Assembly (NCBI GenBank): GCA_944325445.1
Contig: CALVAG010000002.1
Location: 1-64,000 of the forward strand
Source of the DNA: an uncultured Bacteroidales bacterium
GTDB taxonomy: Bacteria; Bacteroidota; Bacteroidia; Bacteroidales; UBA932
Direction of reading: 5' to 3'
Length of the DNA: 64,000 bases
In this document: one piece after another, positions 46,293-55,538 of the stretch
How positions within the stretch are numbered: the first letter of the stretch is position 1
Layout of the letters: each line of letters starts with the position of its first letter
The notes under the pieces: generated by a model
Databases searched by the model: none
What the model was told of the DNA's origin: nothing
Seen by the model: the letters and a program-made list of their open reading frames with translations, nothing else
Position numbers and translations under genes: made by a program

Positions 46293-48263
46293 TCACCTGC
46301 CAAAATAGACCAGTAAAACTGCTATATCCGCAGGAGAGACACCGGGAATTCTCGATGCCTGCGCAATTGTCAGCGGCCTGTATCTTATCAGTTTTTGCCT
46401 GCTTTCAATAGAGAGAGAAGTGACATTGTTGAAATCGAAGTTTTCAGGGATAGGTATATTCTCAAGTTTAAGAATCTTATCTGCCATTCTCCTTTCCCTT
46501 TCGATATAGCCCCTATACTTAATGGCTATCTCTACAGCTTCCATCGCCTCATCCGATGGAGAATAAGATTTTGCTTTTGCTGCATTGCAATCTCCGTTCG
46601 GTCTATATGGCAAATTCAGCGAAACAGCATCATCCCCATCCAATATCTTCAGGCTCTCCTGAAGGTCTGTTCCACGGGGAACAATTTGTATAAATTCACC
46701 CAGTCTTACTTGGGGGCGCAATAAAATATCTGCCGCTCTCTTTTTCCCATCTACCGGAGAGGAGCCTATTGATATCAGATAATCGTTAAGTTCCTCGGAA
46801 ATGAAAGAGGTCGAGTCCATTGTTTCTATGAATTCATTCACCTTTTCATATTTCATCTCCATCGATTTATATCTCTGCTCGGAGGCTAATCCCAATTTAT
46901 ACCCGATGGGGGTAAGTCTTAAATCTGCATTATCCTGCCTTAATAAAATTCTATATTCCGCTCTTGAGGTAAACATTCTATAAGGTTCATCCACGCCTTT
47001 GGTAACCAGGTCGTCAATCAATACCCCTATGTAAGCTTCATCGCGTTTCAAAACCAACGGTTCTTTTTCAGATAGAGCAAGAGCCGCATTAATTCCGGCC
47101 ATTAATCCCTGTGCCGCCGCCTCTTCATATCCTGTCGTACCGTTTACCTGTCCTGCAAAATAGAGCCCTTTTACGATTTTAGATTCCAATGTGGATTTAA
47201 GTTGTACCGGAGGGAAATAATCGTATTCCACAGCATAGGCAGCCCTGAATATCTCTACATTTTCCAATCCGGGAATTTTTCTCAATGCTTCCAACTGCGT
47301 TTGTAATGGAAGCGATGATGAAAATCCTTGCAGATAATATTCATGAGTATTCCATCCTTCTGGCTCCAAAAAAAGCTGGTGAGTATTTTTCCCTTCGAAA
47401 GTCCTCAATTTATCCTCTATGCTCGGACAATAGCGCGGCCCTCTGCCATGAATGACTCCGGAAAAGAGAGGAGAATCTTTAAATCCCTTACGGAGTGCAT
47501 CATGGACGGCTTCATTTGTATGCACCATATAACAACAAAGCTGACGCGCATACGACTGTATCGGAGAAGGTATATTTAAAAAGGAAAATCTTGCCGGTAT
47601 CGCATCTCCCTCCTGGATTTCCAGTTCGGAAAGATTAACGGATCTTGCATCGATTCTGGGAGGAGTTCCTGTCTTCATTCTGTCGGACTCGATTCCCAAC
47701 GACTTTAATTTTTCAGTAACGCCATAGGAAGAGAGCTCCCCTACCCTCCCCCCTTCGGAAATTGATTTTCCTATAAAGAGCTTTCCATTTAAAAATGTAC
47801 CCGCCGTTATTATTACTTTAGAAGCGGAAAATTTCGCACCCATTACCGTAGAGACCGAAGTAACCGCTCCTTCACTATCGATTCCTATATCGTTTACCAC
47901 ATCCTGCCAGAGATAAAGATTCGGAGTATTTTCCAAAATATATCTCCAGTTGAAAGAAAAGAATATCCTGTCGCATTGGGCACGAGGACTCCACATTGCC
48001 GGGCCTTTTGAGCGATTCAGCATTCTGAATTGCAGGGTCGCCGAATCGGTTACGACGCCGGAAAGTCCGCCCAAGGCATCTATTTCTTTGATTATCTGGC
48101 CTTTTGCAATACCGCCCATGGCAGGATTACATGACATTTGAGCAATCTTGTTCATATCCATTGTAATGAGCAAGACCTTATGGCCCATTTTTGCAGCCGC
48201 TACAGAGGCTTCACAACCTGCATGCCCCGCACCGACAACAATTATATCGTAATTTTTCTCCAT
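46293..48263 (-). CDS. mnmG: tRNA uridine-5-carboxymethylaminomethyl modification enzyme MnmG
   Basis: The start at 48263 gives 656 aa. The FAD protein works with MnmE to modify wobble uridine 34 in several tRNAs. The dinucleotide-binding motif [12 protein letters not shown] is at the N terminus (about 9-20), with [10 protein letters not shown] and [19 protein letters not shown] following. The second family signature [16 protein letters not shown] is in the middle. It starts 2 bases after the ybeY stop. A parS-like 16-mer sits inside it at 46668-46683, within the codons for IVPRGT. Confidence 0.96.
   Translation of the reverse strand: MEKNYDIIVVGAGHAGCEASVAAAKMGHKVLLITMDMNKIAQMSCNPAMGGIAKGQIIKEIDALGGLSGVVTDSATLQFRMLNRSKGPAMWSPRAQCDRIFFSFNWRYILENTPNLYLWQDVVNDIGIDSEGAVTSVSTVMGAKFSASKVIITAGTFLNGKLFIGKSISEGGRVGELSSYGVTEKLKSLGIESDRMKTGTPPRIDARSVNLSELEIQEGDAIPARFSFLNIPSPIQSYARQLCCYMVHTNEAVHDALRKGFKDSPLFSGVIHGRGPRYCPSIEDKLRTFEGKNTHQLFLEPEGWNTHEYYLQGFSSSLPLQTQLEALRKIPGLENVEIFRAAYAVEYDYFPPVQLKSTLESKIVKGLYFAGQVNGTTGYEEAAAQGLMAGINAALALSEKEPLVLKRDEAYIGVLIDDLVTKGVDEPYRMFTSRAEYRILLRQDNADLRLTPIGYKLGLASEQRYKSMEMKYEKVNEFIETMDSTSFISEELNDYLISIGSSPVDGKKRAADILLRPQVRLGEFIQIVPRGTDLQESLKILDGDDAVSLNLPYRPNGDCNAAKAKSYSPSDEAMEAVEIAIKYRGYIERERRMADKILKLENIPIPENFDFNNVTSLSIESRQKLIRYRPLTIAQASRIPGVSPADIAVLLVYFGR
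46668..46683 (-). other. parS-like site 2 (inside mnmG)
   Basis: On the minus strand the sequence is TGTTCCCCGTGGAACA, identical to site 1 and extended to 18 identical bases (ATTGTTCCCCGTGGAACA). The two sites are 422 bases apart in opposite orientation. Confidence 0.6.
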
Positions 48264-48265
48264 AA

Positions 48266-48691
48266 TCAATTAAGCAACTCTTTCAGTACCCTTAAGGCAT
48301 CATCTTCGGCACGTCTCATATGCATCTTCTGATCATCCGTAATATCGTCCTCTTTAAGAAGATGCAACACTCCATGTATTATTACCCTGTAGAGTTCATC
48401 GGTAAAAGGGACCGCATAGAACTCCGCGTTTGCCTTTACTGTATCCACGCTTATAAATAGATCGCCCGAAACGACCGCCCCCTCACAATAATCGAAAGTT
48501 ATAATATCAGTATAGTAATCATGGTTGAGATACCTCCTGTTGATATCGAGCATATAGCTGTCGGAACAAAAAATTACGCTTATCTCTCCTTGCCTGCAAT
48601 TATAGGCGGAGATAATATTTTTTATCCATTTTTTAACTGGTAATTTGTTATTGATATCAAATGAGGTGTCTTGGCTGAAAAATCTAACCAT
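48266..48691 (-). CDS. ybeY: Endoribonuclease YbeY
   Basis: The 141-aa metal-dependent RNase acts in 16S rRNA maturation. The metal motif reads [11 protein letters not shown], with Asp in place of the third His. I recall the same change in other Bacteroidota, so it does not suggest loss of function. Its stop is 2 bases before mnmG. Confidence 0.92.
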   Translation of the reverse strand: MVRFFSQDTSFDINNKLPVKKWIKNIISAYNCRQGEISVIFCSDSYMLDINRRYLNHDYYTDIITFDYCEGAVVSGDLFISVDTVKANAEFYAVPFTDELYRVIIHGVLHLLKEDDITDDQKMHMRRAEDDALRVLKELLN

Positions 48692-48729
48692 TCTTTACAG
48701 TATTATGTTCAATATATAGCTAAAGTTTC

Positions 48730-48744
48730 TACCTTTGTAAGGTA
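48730..48744 (+). promoter_or_regulatory. Promoter box of mdh inside a palindrome
   Basis: TACCTTTG (48730-48737) is a TAnnTTTG box. It is embedded in the inverted repeat TACCTT-TGT-AAGGTA, which could be an operator. The leader to mdh is about 80 nt. Confidence 0.5.
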
Positions 48745-48820
48745 TTCGCAAAGCTACAAAAAAGCTGCAAATATAGAAGTTTAATGTAAAACCAATAAGT
48801 TTAAACCAAAATCAATAATT

Positions 48821-49762
48821 ATGGCAAAAGTTAGTGTTATCGGTGCCGGCAATGTAGGTGCCACATGTGCAAATGCTATGCTGCACATGAAATTTTGTTC
48901 AGAGATAGTACTGCTCGATATCAAAGAGGGAGTCGCTGAAGGAAAAGCATTGGATATGAAACAATCAGCCAATCTTTATCAGTTCACAACAAAGATTAGC
49001 GGCGTAACCAATGATTACAAGGCAACCGCCAAATCAGACGTAGTCGTAATAACTTCAGGCATGCCCAGAAAACCCGGCATGACAAGGGAGGAGCTTATAG
49101 GTGTAAATGCAGGAATAGTAAGCGGTGTAGTAGAGAATGTTTTGAAATACTCTCCCAACGCCATTCTGGTTATCATTGCAAACCCTATGGATACAATGAC
49201 ATATCTTACTTATAAGAAATACAAACTTCCCAAGAACAGAATCATCGGCATGGGCGGTATTCTCGACAGCAGCCGTTTCACATGCTATCTCAGCATGGCC
49301 CTCAAAGGCGCGGCAAGCGATATCGAAGGCATGGTAATCGGCGGACACGGAGATACTACCATGATTCCTCTTATCCGCTTCGCAAACTACAAGGGTACAC
49401 CTGTCAAGGAGTTGCTTTCAAAAGCTGCCGCAGAGAAAGTCGTTGCGGATACAATGGTAGGTGGAGCAACCCTCACGAAATTGCTCGGGACATCTGCATG
49501 GTATGCACCAGGTGCTGCAGGAGCCGCTCTGGTCAAATCAATTATTCTCGATGAGAAAAAGGTATATCCTTGCTGCGTCGCACTGAACGGCGAGTATGGC
49601 CAGGACGATATCTGCATAGGAGTTCCCGTAGTATTAGGCAAAAAAGGCTGTGAGAAAATCGTAAAACTCAAACTCAATAAAGAGGAACAGGAGTTGTTCG
49701 ACAAGAGTGCAGCCGCCGTTAGAAAGACCAATAACGCTCTTCACGAAATGAAGTTGATCTAA
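48821..49762 (+). CDS. mdh: Malate dehydrogenase
   Basis: The 313-aa NAD-dependent enzyme is of the LDH-like MDH type. The Rossmann motif is VIGAGNVGATCA (residues 5-16). Substrate-binding arginines lie in SGMPRKPGMTREEL, and the catalytic His is in GGHGDTTMIPLI. The reaction feeds fumarate respiration and the succinate pathway, matching sdhBA downstream in the window. Confidence 0.97.
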   Translation: MAKVSVIGAGNVGATCANAMLHMKFCSEIVLLDIKEGVAEGKALDMKQSANLYQFTTKISGVTNDYKATAKSDVVVITSGMPRKPGMTREELIGVNAGIVSGVVENVLKYSPNAILVIIANPMDTMTYLTYKKYKLPKNRIIGMGGILDSSRFTCYLSMALKGAASDIEGMVIGGHGDTTMIPLIRFANYKGTPVKELLSKAAAEKVVADTMVGGATLTKLLGTSAWYAPGAAGAALVKSIILDEKKVYPCCVALNGEYGQDDICIGVPVVLGKKGCEKIVKLKLNKEEQELFDKSAAAVRKTNNALHEMKLI

Positions 49763-49770
49763 ACGAAGAT

Positions 49771-49842
49771 TGTTAATAAATATCGGTATTGTAACTTTCT
49801 AATAATGCGTTGTTTGTAAAAAATTAGGCAACTTTATCAACA
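49771..49842. promoter_or_regulatory. Two DnaA-box-like 9-mers upstream of tonB
   Basis: TGTTAATAA (49771-49779) and TTATCAACA (49834-49842) both fit TTATNAACA on one strand or the other. The mdh-tonB gap (148 bases) is AT-rich and holds no clear TAnnTTTG box. Confidence 0.35.
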
Positions 49843-49910
49843 TTTTTATCGGATATTGTAAATATTTTACTAATTTTACAACGCTTAAATACGGAAAATA
49901 CTCAAACAAA

Positions 49911-50606
49911 ATGGAAATTAAAAAATCACCGAAAGCCGATTTGGAGGGCAGAAAACTTCTCTTTAGGGAGTTGGGTTTGATTGTTGCCCTTTTAGTGGTT
50001 CTTGCGGCGTTTGAATGGAGCACTGCCGAGAAAACAGTCTCAACCATGGAGGCAGAAACTGCGGTTGTGGCAGAAGAGGAAATCGTTCCTATTACACAAG
50101 AAGAGGTACCTCCACCACCAGAAGCACCGAAAGAGCCCGTTTTATCAGATTTCATCGATATTGTTGACGACGATATACAGGTAGACACAGAGCTGCTTAT
50201 ATCAGTCGAAGATGATGCAGACATGGGAGTTGAAATCAGAAACTATGTTCCTCAGACAGTAACCGAAGAGGAAGAGGAAGAAGAGGAAATTCCTGTTGCA
50301 ATCGTCGATGAAAAACCAAAATTCATGGGTGGAGATCAATCTACATTCACTGCATGGGTCTCAAAAAACATCGTTTACCCTGAAATTGCCAAAGAGAATG
50401 GTATCAGCGGTCGTGTTATGCTGCAGTTCACTGTGGAGAGAGACGGAAGCGTTACAAACGTTGTAGTATTACGTGGTATTGACTCTTCACTTGACAGAGA
50501 AGCTGTCAGAGTTGTACAAAGCTCGCCTAAATGGACACCTGGTAAACAGAGAGACCGGCCGGTGAGAGTAAGATACACATTCCCTGTTATTTTCAGATTG
50601 ATGTAA
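49911..50606 (+). CDS. TonB-family energy transducer
   Basis: The 231-aa protein has one membrane helix (about 20-38), a proline-rich and strongly acidic periplasmic linker (PPPPEAP, then a run of Glu near 120-128), and a complete C-terminal TonB domain (about 145-231: YPEIAKENGISGRVMLQFTV, REAVRVVQSSPKWTPGKQRD). It transmits the proton gradient to outer-membrane receptors. No exbB/exbD or receptor gene is adjacent. Confidence 0.94.
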   Translation: MEIKKSPKADLEGRKLLFRELGLIVALLVVLAAFEWSTAEKTVSTMEAETAVVAEEEIVPITQEEVPPPPEAPKEPVLSDFIDIVDDDIQVDTELLISVEDDADMGVEIRNYVPQTVTEEEEEEEEIPVAIVDEKPKFMGGDQSTFTAWVSKNIVYPEIAKENGISGRVMLQFTVERDGSVTNVVVLRGIDSSLDREAVRVVQSSPKWTPGKQRDRPVRVRYTFPVIFRLM

Positions 50607-50628
50607 TTTGAAAGGGAAAAGAGAAAGG

Positions 50629-50652
50629 GGCGACCGCATGGTCGCCTTTTTT
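50629..50652 (+). terminator. Terminator of tonB
   Basis: A 7-bp perfect stem GGCGACC / GGTCGCC with a GCAT loop leads into six T. Confidence 0.93.
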
Positions 50653-50709
50653 ATTTGCACAATTTGATAAGAAACATAACTGCATATTCTATTCTTGCGA
50701 TTAAATCTT

Positions 50710-50717
50710 TATCTTTG
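50710..50717 (+). promoter_or_regulatory. Promoter -7 box of the hydrolase gene
   Basis: TATCTTTG lies 19 nt before the ATG at 50736, and excludes the longer frame starting at 50655. Confidence 0.6.
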
Positions 50718-50735
50718 TTAAGAGAATTAAAAGCT

Positions 50736-51530
50736 ATGGAATTTTTCGCGACATCCGGATCTCTGCCAATCCACATTTCAGACTCTAAAAAGGGAGATAA
50801 GGCCATTTTACTGCTGCACGGTTATCTCGAAACCCTTTATATTTTCGATGAGTTTTCAGAAGCACTCCAAAAAGAGGGATTCAGGGTTATCGCCATAGAT
50901 TTGCCGGGGCACGGACTATCGGGTTCGAACCCGGAAATCAATACCATAGAATTCGCCGCCGATACAGCCACCGACATTTTGAAGATTTGCGGCGTAGAAA
51001 AGGCGTATATTGCCGGCCACTCCATGGGAGGATATGTCGCACAAATGTGCATAAAAAAATATAAAGAACATTATAACGGCCTCATCCTTCTGAATTCTAC
51101 GCCTTTTGCCGATGCTCCGGAAAAACGCCAGGACAGGGAAAGGGAAATAGAGCTGATAAACAACGGAAAACTTCTCGCACTCGCTGCGCTTAGCATTCCA
51201 AAGATGTACGCGACCGAGAATTTAAGGAAATTCGATGATAAAATAGAAGAGACTGTCGAAATTTGCGAAACACATGATCCGGCCGGCATTGCCGCATGCC
51301 TGAGGGGAATGATGCAGCGCGAAGAGAGCTGCCAGACTCTGTACAATACGGAAAAGGCACTTCTGATTTTCGGTAATGACGACAAATTCATTCCGACCGG
51401 AAAGGCAGATGAAATAGCATCCAACTGCAACAAAGCCAACATAAAACGGCTTATGCCATGCGGCCATAACTCATTTATAGAGTGCAAAAAAGAGTGTGTC
51501 GATGCCATTAAGGAATTCGCAACCGAGTAA
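50736..51530 (+). CDS. Alpha/beta-fold hydrolase
   Basis: The 264-aa cytoplasmic protein has the oxyanion-side LLLHGYLE (26-33), DLPGHGLS (55-62), the nucleophile Ser96 in AGHSMGG, an acid in FGNDDKFIP and the base in CGHNSF. The substrate cannot be told from sequence. It converges closely on hflX (5-base gap). Confidence 0.87.
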   Translation: MEFFATSGSLPIHISDSKKGDKAILLLHGYLETLYIFDEFSEALQKEGFRVIAIDLPGHGLSGSNPEINTIEFAADTATDILKICGVEKAYIAGHSMGGYVAQMCIKKYKEHYNGLILLNSTPFADAPEKRQDREREIELINNGKLLALAALSIPKMYATENLRKFDDKIEETVEICETHDPAGIAACLRGMMQREESCQTLYNTEKALLIFGNDDKFIPTGKADEIASNCNKANIKRLMPCGHNSFIECKKECVDAIKEFATE

Positions 51531-51535
51531 CACGC

Positions 51536-52699
51536 TTACCACAGGAAATTGTCAAACGGCCATCTGCCGGCATGAATCTCCGCAACCATTTTATAAAGGT
51601 CATTCCTCAACTTATCTATATAAAGCTTTTCCTTGGCCGAAATAAAAATTGCCGGGGTGTTTTCCTTGTACATCCATGAATTCTTCAACTCCTCCAGAGA
51701 GTAATTCTCCCTCTTCTTCTCTTCAATCGAAAACTCGTCCGGCTCTACATACTTGTAAGCATCTATTTTATTGAAAACCATAAAAACCGGTTTGTCATCC
51801 GCACCTATATCATGCAGGGTCTGCTTTACGACCCGTATCTGCTCATCGAAATTGGGGTGGGAGATATCAACCACATGCATTAAAATATCCGCCTCCCTGA
51901 CCTCATCCAAAGTACTTTTAAAGGACTCTACCAACTGGTGAGGCAGTTTCCTTATAAAACCTACGGTATCGCTCAACAAAAAAGGGACATTCTCGATTAC
52001 GACTTTCCGCACTGTAGTATCCAGCGTGGCAAAGAGCTTGTTTTCCGCAAAGACATCGCTCTTTGCAAGCAAATTCATTATTGTGCTCTTGCCTACATTG
52101 GTATAACCTACAAGCGAAATTCTCACCATATTGCCTCTGTTTCCTCTCTGGGAGGCCATCTGCCTGTCGATTTTTTTAAGCTGCTCCTTAAGACGACTGA
52201 TCTTATCCAAAATAATACGACGGTCCGTCTCTATCTGGCTTTCACCCGGACCTCTCATGCCGATACCTCCACGCTGCCTCTCCAAATGGGTCCACATTCT
52301 CGTAAGACGCGGCAGCAGATACTGATATTGGGCCAATTCGACCTGCGTTTTGGCGTAAGCCGTTTTTGCACGTTGCGCAAAAATATCCAGAATAAGGTTT
52401 GTTCTATCCAGTATTCTGCAATTCAATTCTTTATCAAGATTTCTCAATTGCGATGGAGATAGCTCATCGTCGAAAATGACAAGATCTATCTCATTTTCTA
52501 TAATATATGTCTTAATCTCTTCCAATTTGCCTGTCCCGACATAACTTTTGGAATTCGCCCTCTCCATTTTCTGGACAAAACGTTTGTCGCCCATTACCCC
52601 CGCCGTTTCGGCCAGAAACTGCAATTCATCAAGATACTCCATAACCTGCTCCAGAGTAACATCGGGTGTTACAATAGAAACAAAAACCGCTCTCTCCAT
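51536..52699 (-). CDS. hflX: GTPase HflX
   Basis: The 387-aa GTPase binds ribosomes and helps split or rescue stalled ones. It has the N-terminal HflX domain (RTNLILDIFAQRAKTAYAKTQVELAQ), the family RGGIGMRGPGESQIETDRR, and a G domain with G1 GYTNVGKST, G3 DTVGF and G4 NKID. The length is typical of Bacteroidota. Confidence 0.96.
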   Translation of the reverse strand: MERAVFVSIVTPDVTLEQVMEYLDELQFLAETAGVMGDKRFVQKMERANSKSYVGTGKLEEIKTYIIENEIDLVIFDDELSPSQLRNLDKELNCRILDRTNLILDIFAQRAKTAYAKTQVELAQYQYLLPRLTRMWTHLERQRGGIGMRGPGESQIETDRRIILDKISRLKEQLKKIDRQMASQRGNRGNMVRISLVGYTNVGKSTIMNLLAKSDVFAENKLFATLDTTVRKVVIENVPFLLSDTVGFIRKLPHQLVESFKSTLDEVREADILMHVVDISHPNFDEQIRVVKQTLHDIGADDKPVFMVFNKIDAYKYVEPDEFSIEEKKRENYSLEELKNSWMYKENTPAIFISAKEKLYIDKLRNDLYKMVAEIHAGRWPFDNFLW

Positions 52700-52728
52700 A
52701 TAAACACAAAATATAGATTTATTTTTTA

Positions 52729-52736
52729 CAAAAGTA
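52729..52736 (-). promoter_or_regulatory. Promoter -7 box of hflX
   Basis: The minus strand reads TACTTTTG, 29 nt before the hflX start, divergent from the peptidase promoter. Confidence 0.55.
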
Positions 52737-52748
52737 TAAACTATAAAT

Positions 52749-52756
52749 TATCTTTG
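52749..52756 (+). promoter_or_regulatory. Promoter -7 box of the DmpA-type peptidase gene
   Basis: TATCTTTG lies 23 nt before the ATG at 52780. Confidence 0.6.
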
Positions 52757-52779
52757 TAGAAACATTAAAACTTTTTTAG

Positions 52780-53928
52780 ATGAAACAACGGATTTTGCTC
52801 TTCGGGGCAATAATAGTACTATTAATTACAGGAACCATGCAAGCAAACGGACAAAAAAGAATGCGAGATTTCGGTATAAATACCGGTGTATTCAAAACAG
52901 GGAAAAATAATGCCATTACAGATGTGCCGGGTGTCACTGTCGGCCATGTTACATGTTTTGTAGGAGACGACATCAGGACAGGCGTAACTGCAATAATACC
53001 GCATCAGGGAAATATTTACCAGAACAAAGTACCGGCAGGCATCTACGCCGGAAACGGATTCGGGAAACTTGCAGGTTCGACACAAGTACAGGAACTCGGC
53101 AATATAGAGACGCCGATCATCCTTACAAATACGCTGAATGTAGCGGAGGGTATAAGCGGACTTATAGAATACACTCTAAAACAGCCCGGAAATGAAAATG
53201 TAAGGTCTGTAAATGCCGTTGTCGGCGAAACAAACGACGGCGAGCTGAACAATATAAGGGCAAGATACATTACCAAGGAGATGGTTTTGGAAGCGCTTGA
53301 AAATGCAAAAGGAGGCCCTGTAGAGGAGGGGGTCGTAGGAGCAGGTACCGGAACTGTAGCATTCGGTTTTAAAGGCGGAATAGGTACTTCATCCCGAGTA
53401 CTTCCAAAAAGCCTCGGGGGCTACACTGTAGGCGTAATAGTGCAATCTAATTATGGCGGGGTGCTGGAAATCGCAGGAGTGCCTGTAGGACAGATGCTGG
53501 AACATTATTATTTCAGAGAGAATATTATGCAGGATGTAGACGGCTCATGCATGATGGTCGTTATTACGGATGCACCTGTAGATTCGAGAAATCTGGAAAG
53601 AATGGCTAAAAGGGCCATGATGGGGTTGGCAAAGACAGGCGGCATCGCCTCCAACGGCAGCGGAGATTATGTTATAGCCCTCTCTGTGAACAAGGATAAC
53701 CTGGTAAACGACGATAAACCGTTTTATGAAACCAAAGTGCTCAAAAATGACGATATGTCACCGCTCTTCCTTGCCACAATAGAGGCAACTGCTGAAGCGC
53801 TGTGGAATTCGCTTTTCACAGCAAAAGAGGTGAAAGGATATAAAGATAATCTCGTGAAACCCATTCCGGTAGAAAAAATCGTAGAGTATATTAAAAATGC
53901 GGAAAATGCCAATCCGCCAAAAAAATAA
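52780..53928 (+). CDS. Exported P1/DmpA-family (S58) aminopeptidase
   Basis: The 382-aa protein has a signal peptide (about 1-24). It belongs to the self-processing DmpA/BapA family, which cleaves N-terminal residues including D- or beta-amino acids from peptides. Family features are TDVPGVTVGHVTC near 47-59, the VVGETNDGELN block, and the autocleavage site region GGIGTSSRVL (199-208), where the new N-terminal residue becomes the nucleophile. It ends at a strong terminator. Confidence 0.9.
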   Translation: MKQRILLFGAIIVLLITGTMQANGQKRMRDFGINTGVFKTGKNNAITDVPGVTVGHVTCFVGDDIRTGVTAIIPHQGNIYQNKVPAGIYAGNGFGKLAGSTQVQELGNIETPIILTNTLNVAEGISGLIEYTLKQPGNENVRSVNAVVGETNDGELNNIRARYITKEMVLEALENAKGGPVEEGVVGAGTGTVAFGFKGGIGTSSRVLPKSLGGYTVGVIVQSNYGGVLEIAGVPVGQMLEHYYFRENIMQDVDGSCMMVVITDAPVDSRNLERMAKRAMMGLAKTGGIASNGSGDYVIALSVNKDNLVNDDKPFYETKVLKNDDMSPLFLATIEATAEALWNSLFTAKEVKGYKDNLVKPIPVEKIVEYIKNAENANPPKK

Positions 53929-53949
53929 CAAAAGGATAACATGTGAGAT

Positions 53950-53986
53950 GGAGGATGACCCGGATTCGGGCCATCCTCCTCTTTTT
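53950..53986 (+). terminator. Terminator of the DmpA-type peptidase gene
   Basis: A 12-bp stem GAGGATGACCCG / CGGGCCATCCTC (one mismatch) with loop GATT is followed by five T. It touches the stop of the convergent recombinase gene. Confidence 0.9.
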
Positions 53987-54623
53987 AACCCAACCTTCTC
54001 CGCTCTTTAGCTTTCAATGCATCAGCCACAGACGAATATCTTTTACGAAAATTATTAAATGTCTCTCTCGAAACATTATAGCGGCGGCAAAGGTTGGCAA
54101 CGGAATAATTTTTATTAAGCAGCCTTATTATCTCCTGTCTCTTTTCTATAAGAATATTTTGTTTGACACAACTTCCCTTTTTTCTGCCGAGCGCTATCCC
54201 CTCCGATTTTCTGAGTGCAAGTGCCTCTTTGGTCCTGAGTGAAATTAAATTGTGCTCTATCTCGGCCACCAGTCCGAACGCAAAACAGAGTACTTTGCTG
54301 TTTATTGAATTGTCGAACGCATAACCCTCTTTTGTAGTATACAGGTTTATTCCCTTTTCCAGGCATTTCCCCATTATCGCCATTACTTCCGTAAGCGTTC
54401 GGCTCAAACGCGATATTTCCGTAACAATCAATGTATCGCCGCGCTTCATCCGGCGCAACAATGAACCGAGTTTCCGCTCATTTTCCTTTTTTTTACCGCT
54501 GGCCACTTCCATAACCCAAGCGTTTATCTGCAACTCCTTTTTTTTCGCAAAACGACTGATTTCATCTTGCTGGTTAGCAGTATGTTGTTTCCCTGTACTA
54601 ACCCGTAAATAACCAATTACCAT
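53985..54623 (-). CDS. Mpi-type serine recombinase (DNA invertase)
   Basis: The start at 54623 gives 212 aa. The resolvase/invertase catalytic domain begins MVIGYLRVSTGKQ with the nucleophile Ser in RVST, then DTLIVTEISRLSRT and FAFGLVAEIEHNLISLRTKEAL. A C-terminal Hin-type helix-turn-helix follows (YSVANLCRRYNVSRETFNNF). It closely resembles Mpi, the master invertase that flips phase-variable promoters in Bacteroides. It has no neighbouring mobile genes and sits alone between sdhB and a peptidase gene. No invertible segment was found near it. Confidence 0.88.
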   Translation of the reverse strand: MVIGYLRVSTGKQHTANQQDEISRFAKKKELQINAWVMEVASGKKKENERKLGSLLRRMKRGDTLIVTEISRLSRTLTEVMAIMGKCLEKGINLYTTKEGYAFDNSINSKVLCFAFGLVAEIEHNLISLRTKEALALRKSEGIALGRKKGSCVKQNILIEKRQEIIRLLNKNYSVANLCRRYNVSRETFNNFRKRYSSVADALKAKERRRLG

Positions 54624-54671
54624 AAATAAAAAAATTAACGGAGGCGACATTGCCTTCGATGGCAAAAAACG

Positions 54672-54707
54672 AAAAAAATAATCCGAGTCCCATCAGAGAC
54701 CCGGATT
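54672..54707 (-). terminator. Terminator of sdhAB
   Basis: On the minus strand a 10-bp stem AATCCGGGTC / GACTCGGATT with an 8-nt loop is followed by a run of T. It lies 37-72 bases past the sdhB stop. Confidence 0.88.
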
Positions 54708-54743
54708 AAAATTCATTCTGAATATCGGATTATGTACGTGAAA

Positions 54744-55523
54744 TCAGTCTTTCAGTTTTGCGCATAAAAATTCTCTGTTCAATCTTGCGATATTCGTTAC
54801 CGAGATATTTTTAGGACATTCCATTTCACAGGCACGGGTATTCGTACATGCACCGAATCCCAATTCATCCATCTTGGCAACCATGTTTTTCGCTCTGCGT
54901 GCAGCCTCTACCTTACCCTGAGGGAGCAGGGCCAGACTGCTTACACGTGCCGAAACAAAGAGCATCGCAGATCCGTTTTTACATGTTGCAACACAGGCAC
55001 CGCAACCTACGCAAGCTGCTGCATCCATACTTAAATCCGCATTTTTCTTTGGAATAGGAATTGCGTTTGCGTCCGGAACACCGCCGGTATTCACCGAAAT
55101 GAAGCCGCCGGCCTGGAGAATCTTGTCGAATGCACCGCGATCCACAACCAGATCCTTGATTACAGGAAATGCCGCACTTCTCCATGGCTCTATGGTAATA
55201 GTATCGCCATCTTTGAATTTGCGCATGTGCAATTGACAGGTTGTTACATCGTTGTCAGGTCCATGAGCCCTACCGTTTATATAAAGTGAACATGCTCCGC
55301 AGATTCCCTCGCGGCAATCGTGGTCGAAACTTACAGGACCGCTGTTCTTGCAACCTTTGTTGATTGCTACAGGGTCAATATTCTCCTTTATAAGCTGCTC
55401 GTTAAGAATATCCATCATCTCTAAGAAAGAGCTGTCGGGAGATATACCCTTGACTTGATATGTCTCAAAATGTCCCTTTTCTTTCGCGTTTTTCTGACGC
55501 CAAACTTTTAATGTTAAATCCAT
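54744..55523 (-). CDS. sdhB: Succinate dehydrogenase/fumarate reductase iron-sulfur subunit
   Basis: The 259-aa protein carries electrons between the flavin and quinone sites. The three cluster motifs are intact: [2Fe-2S] [10 protein letters not shown], [4Fe-4S] [11 protein letters not shown] and [3Fe-4S] [12 protein letters not shown]. The extended type with a long insert before the second motif is that of the Bacteroidota fumarate reductase (frdB). It follows sdhA by 15 bases. Confidence 0.96.
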   Translation of the reverse strand: MDLTLKVWRQKNAKEKGHFETYQVKGISPDSSFLEMMDILNEQLIKENIDPVAINKGCKNSGPVSFDHDCREGICGACSLYINGRAHGPDNDVTTCQLHMRKFKDGDTITIEPWRSAAFPVIKDLVVDRGAFDKILQAGGFISVNTGGVPDANAIPIPKKNADLSMDAAACVGCGACVATCKNGSAMLFVSARVSSLALLPQGKVEAARRAKNMVAKMDELGFGACTNTRACEMECPKNISVTNIARLNREFLCAKLKD

Positions 55524-55538
55524 ATCTTATCTCTCCTC

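Noticed and set aside
48266..48691. YbeY with the third metal-binding His replaced by Asp, as a sign of inactivation
   Set aside because: As I recall, Bacteroidota YbeY proteins commonly have Asp here; it looks like a lineage trait.
53929..54743. Invertible promoter segment around the Mpi-type recombinase gene
   Set aside because: The only inverted repeats found there are terminator hairpins; no separated repeats flank a promoter.
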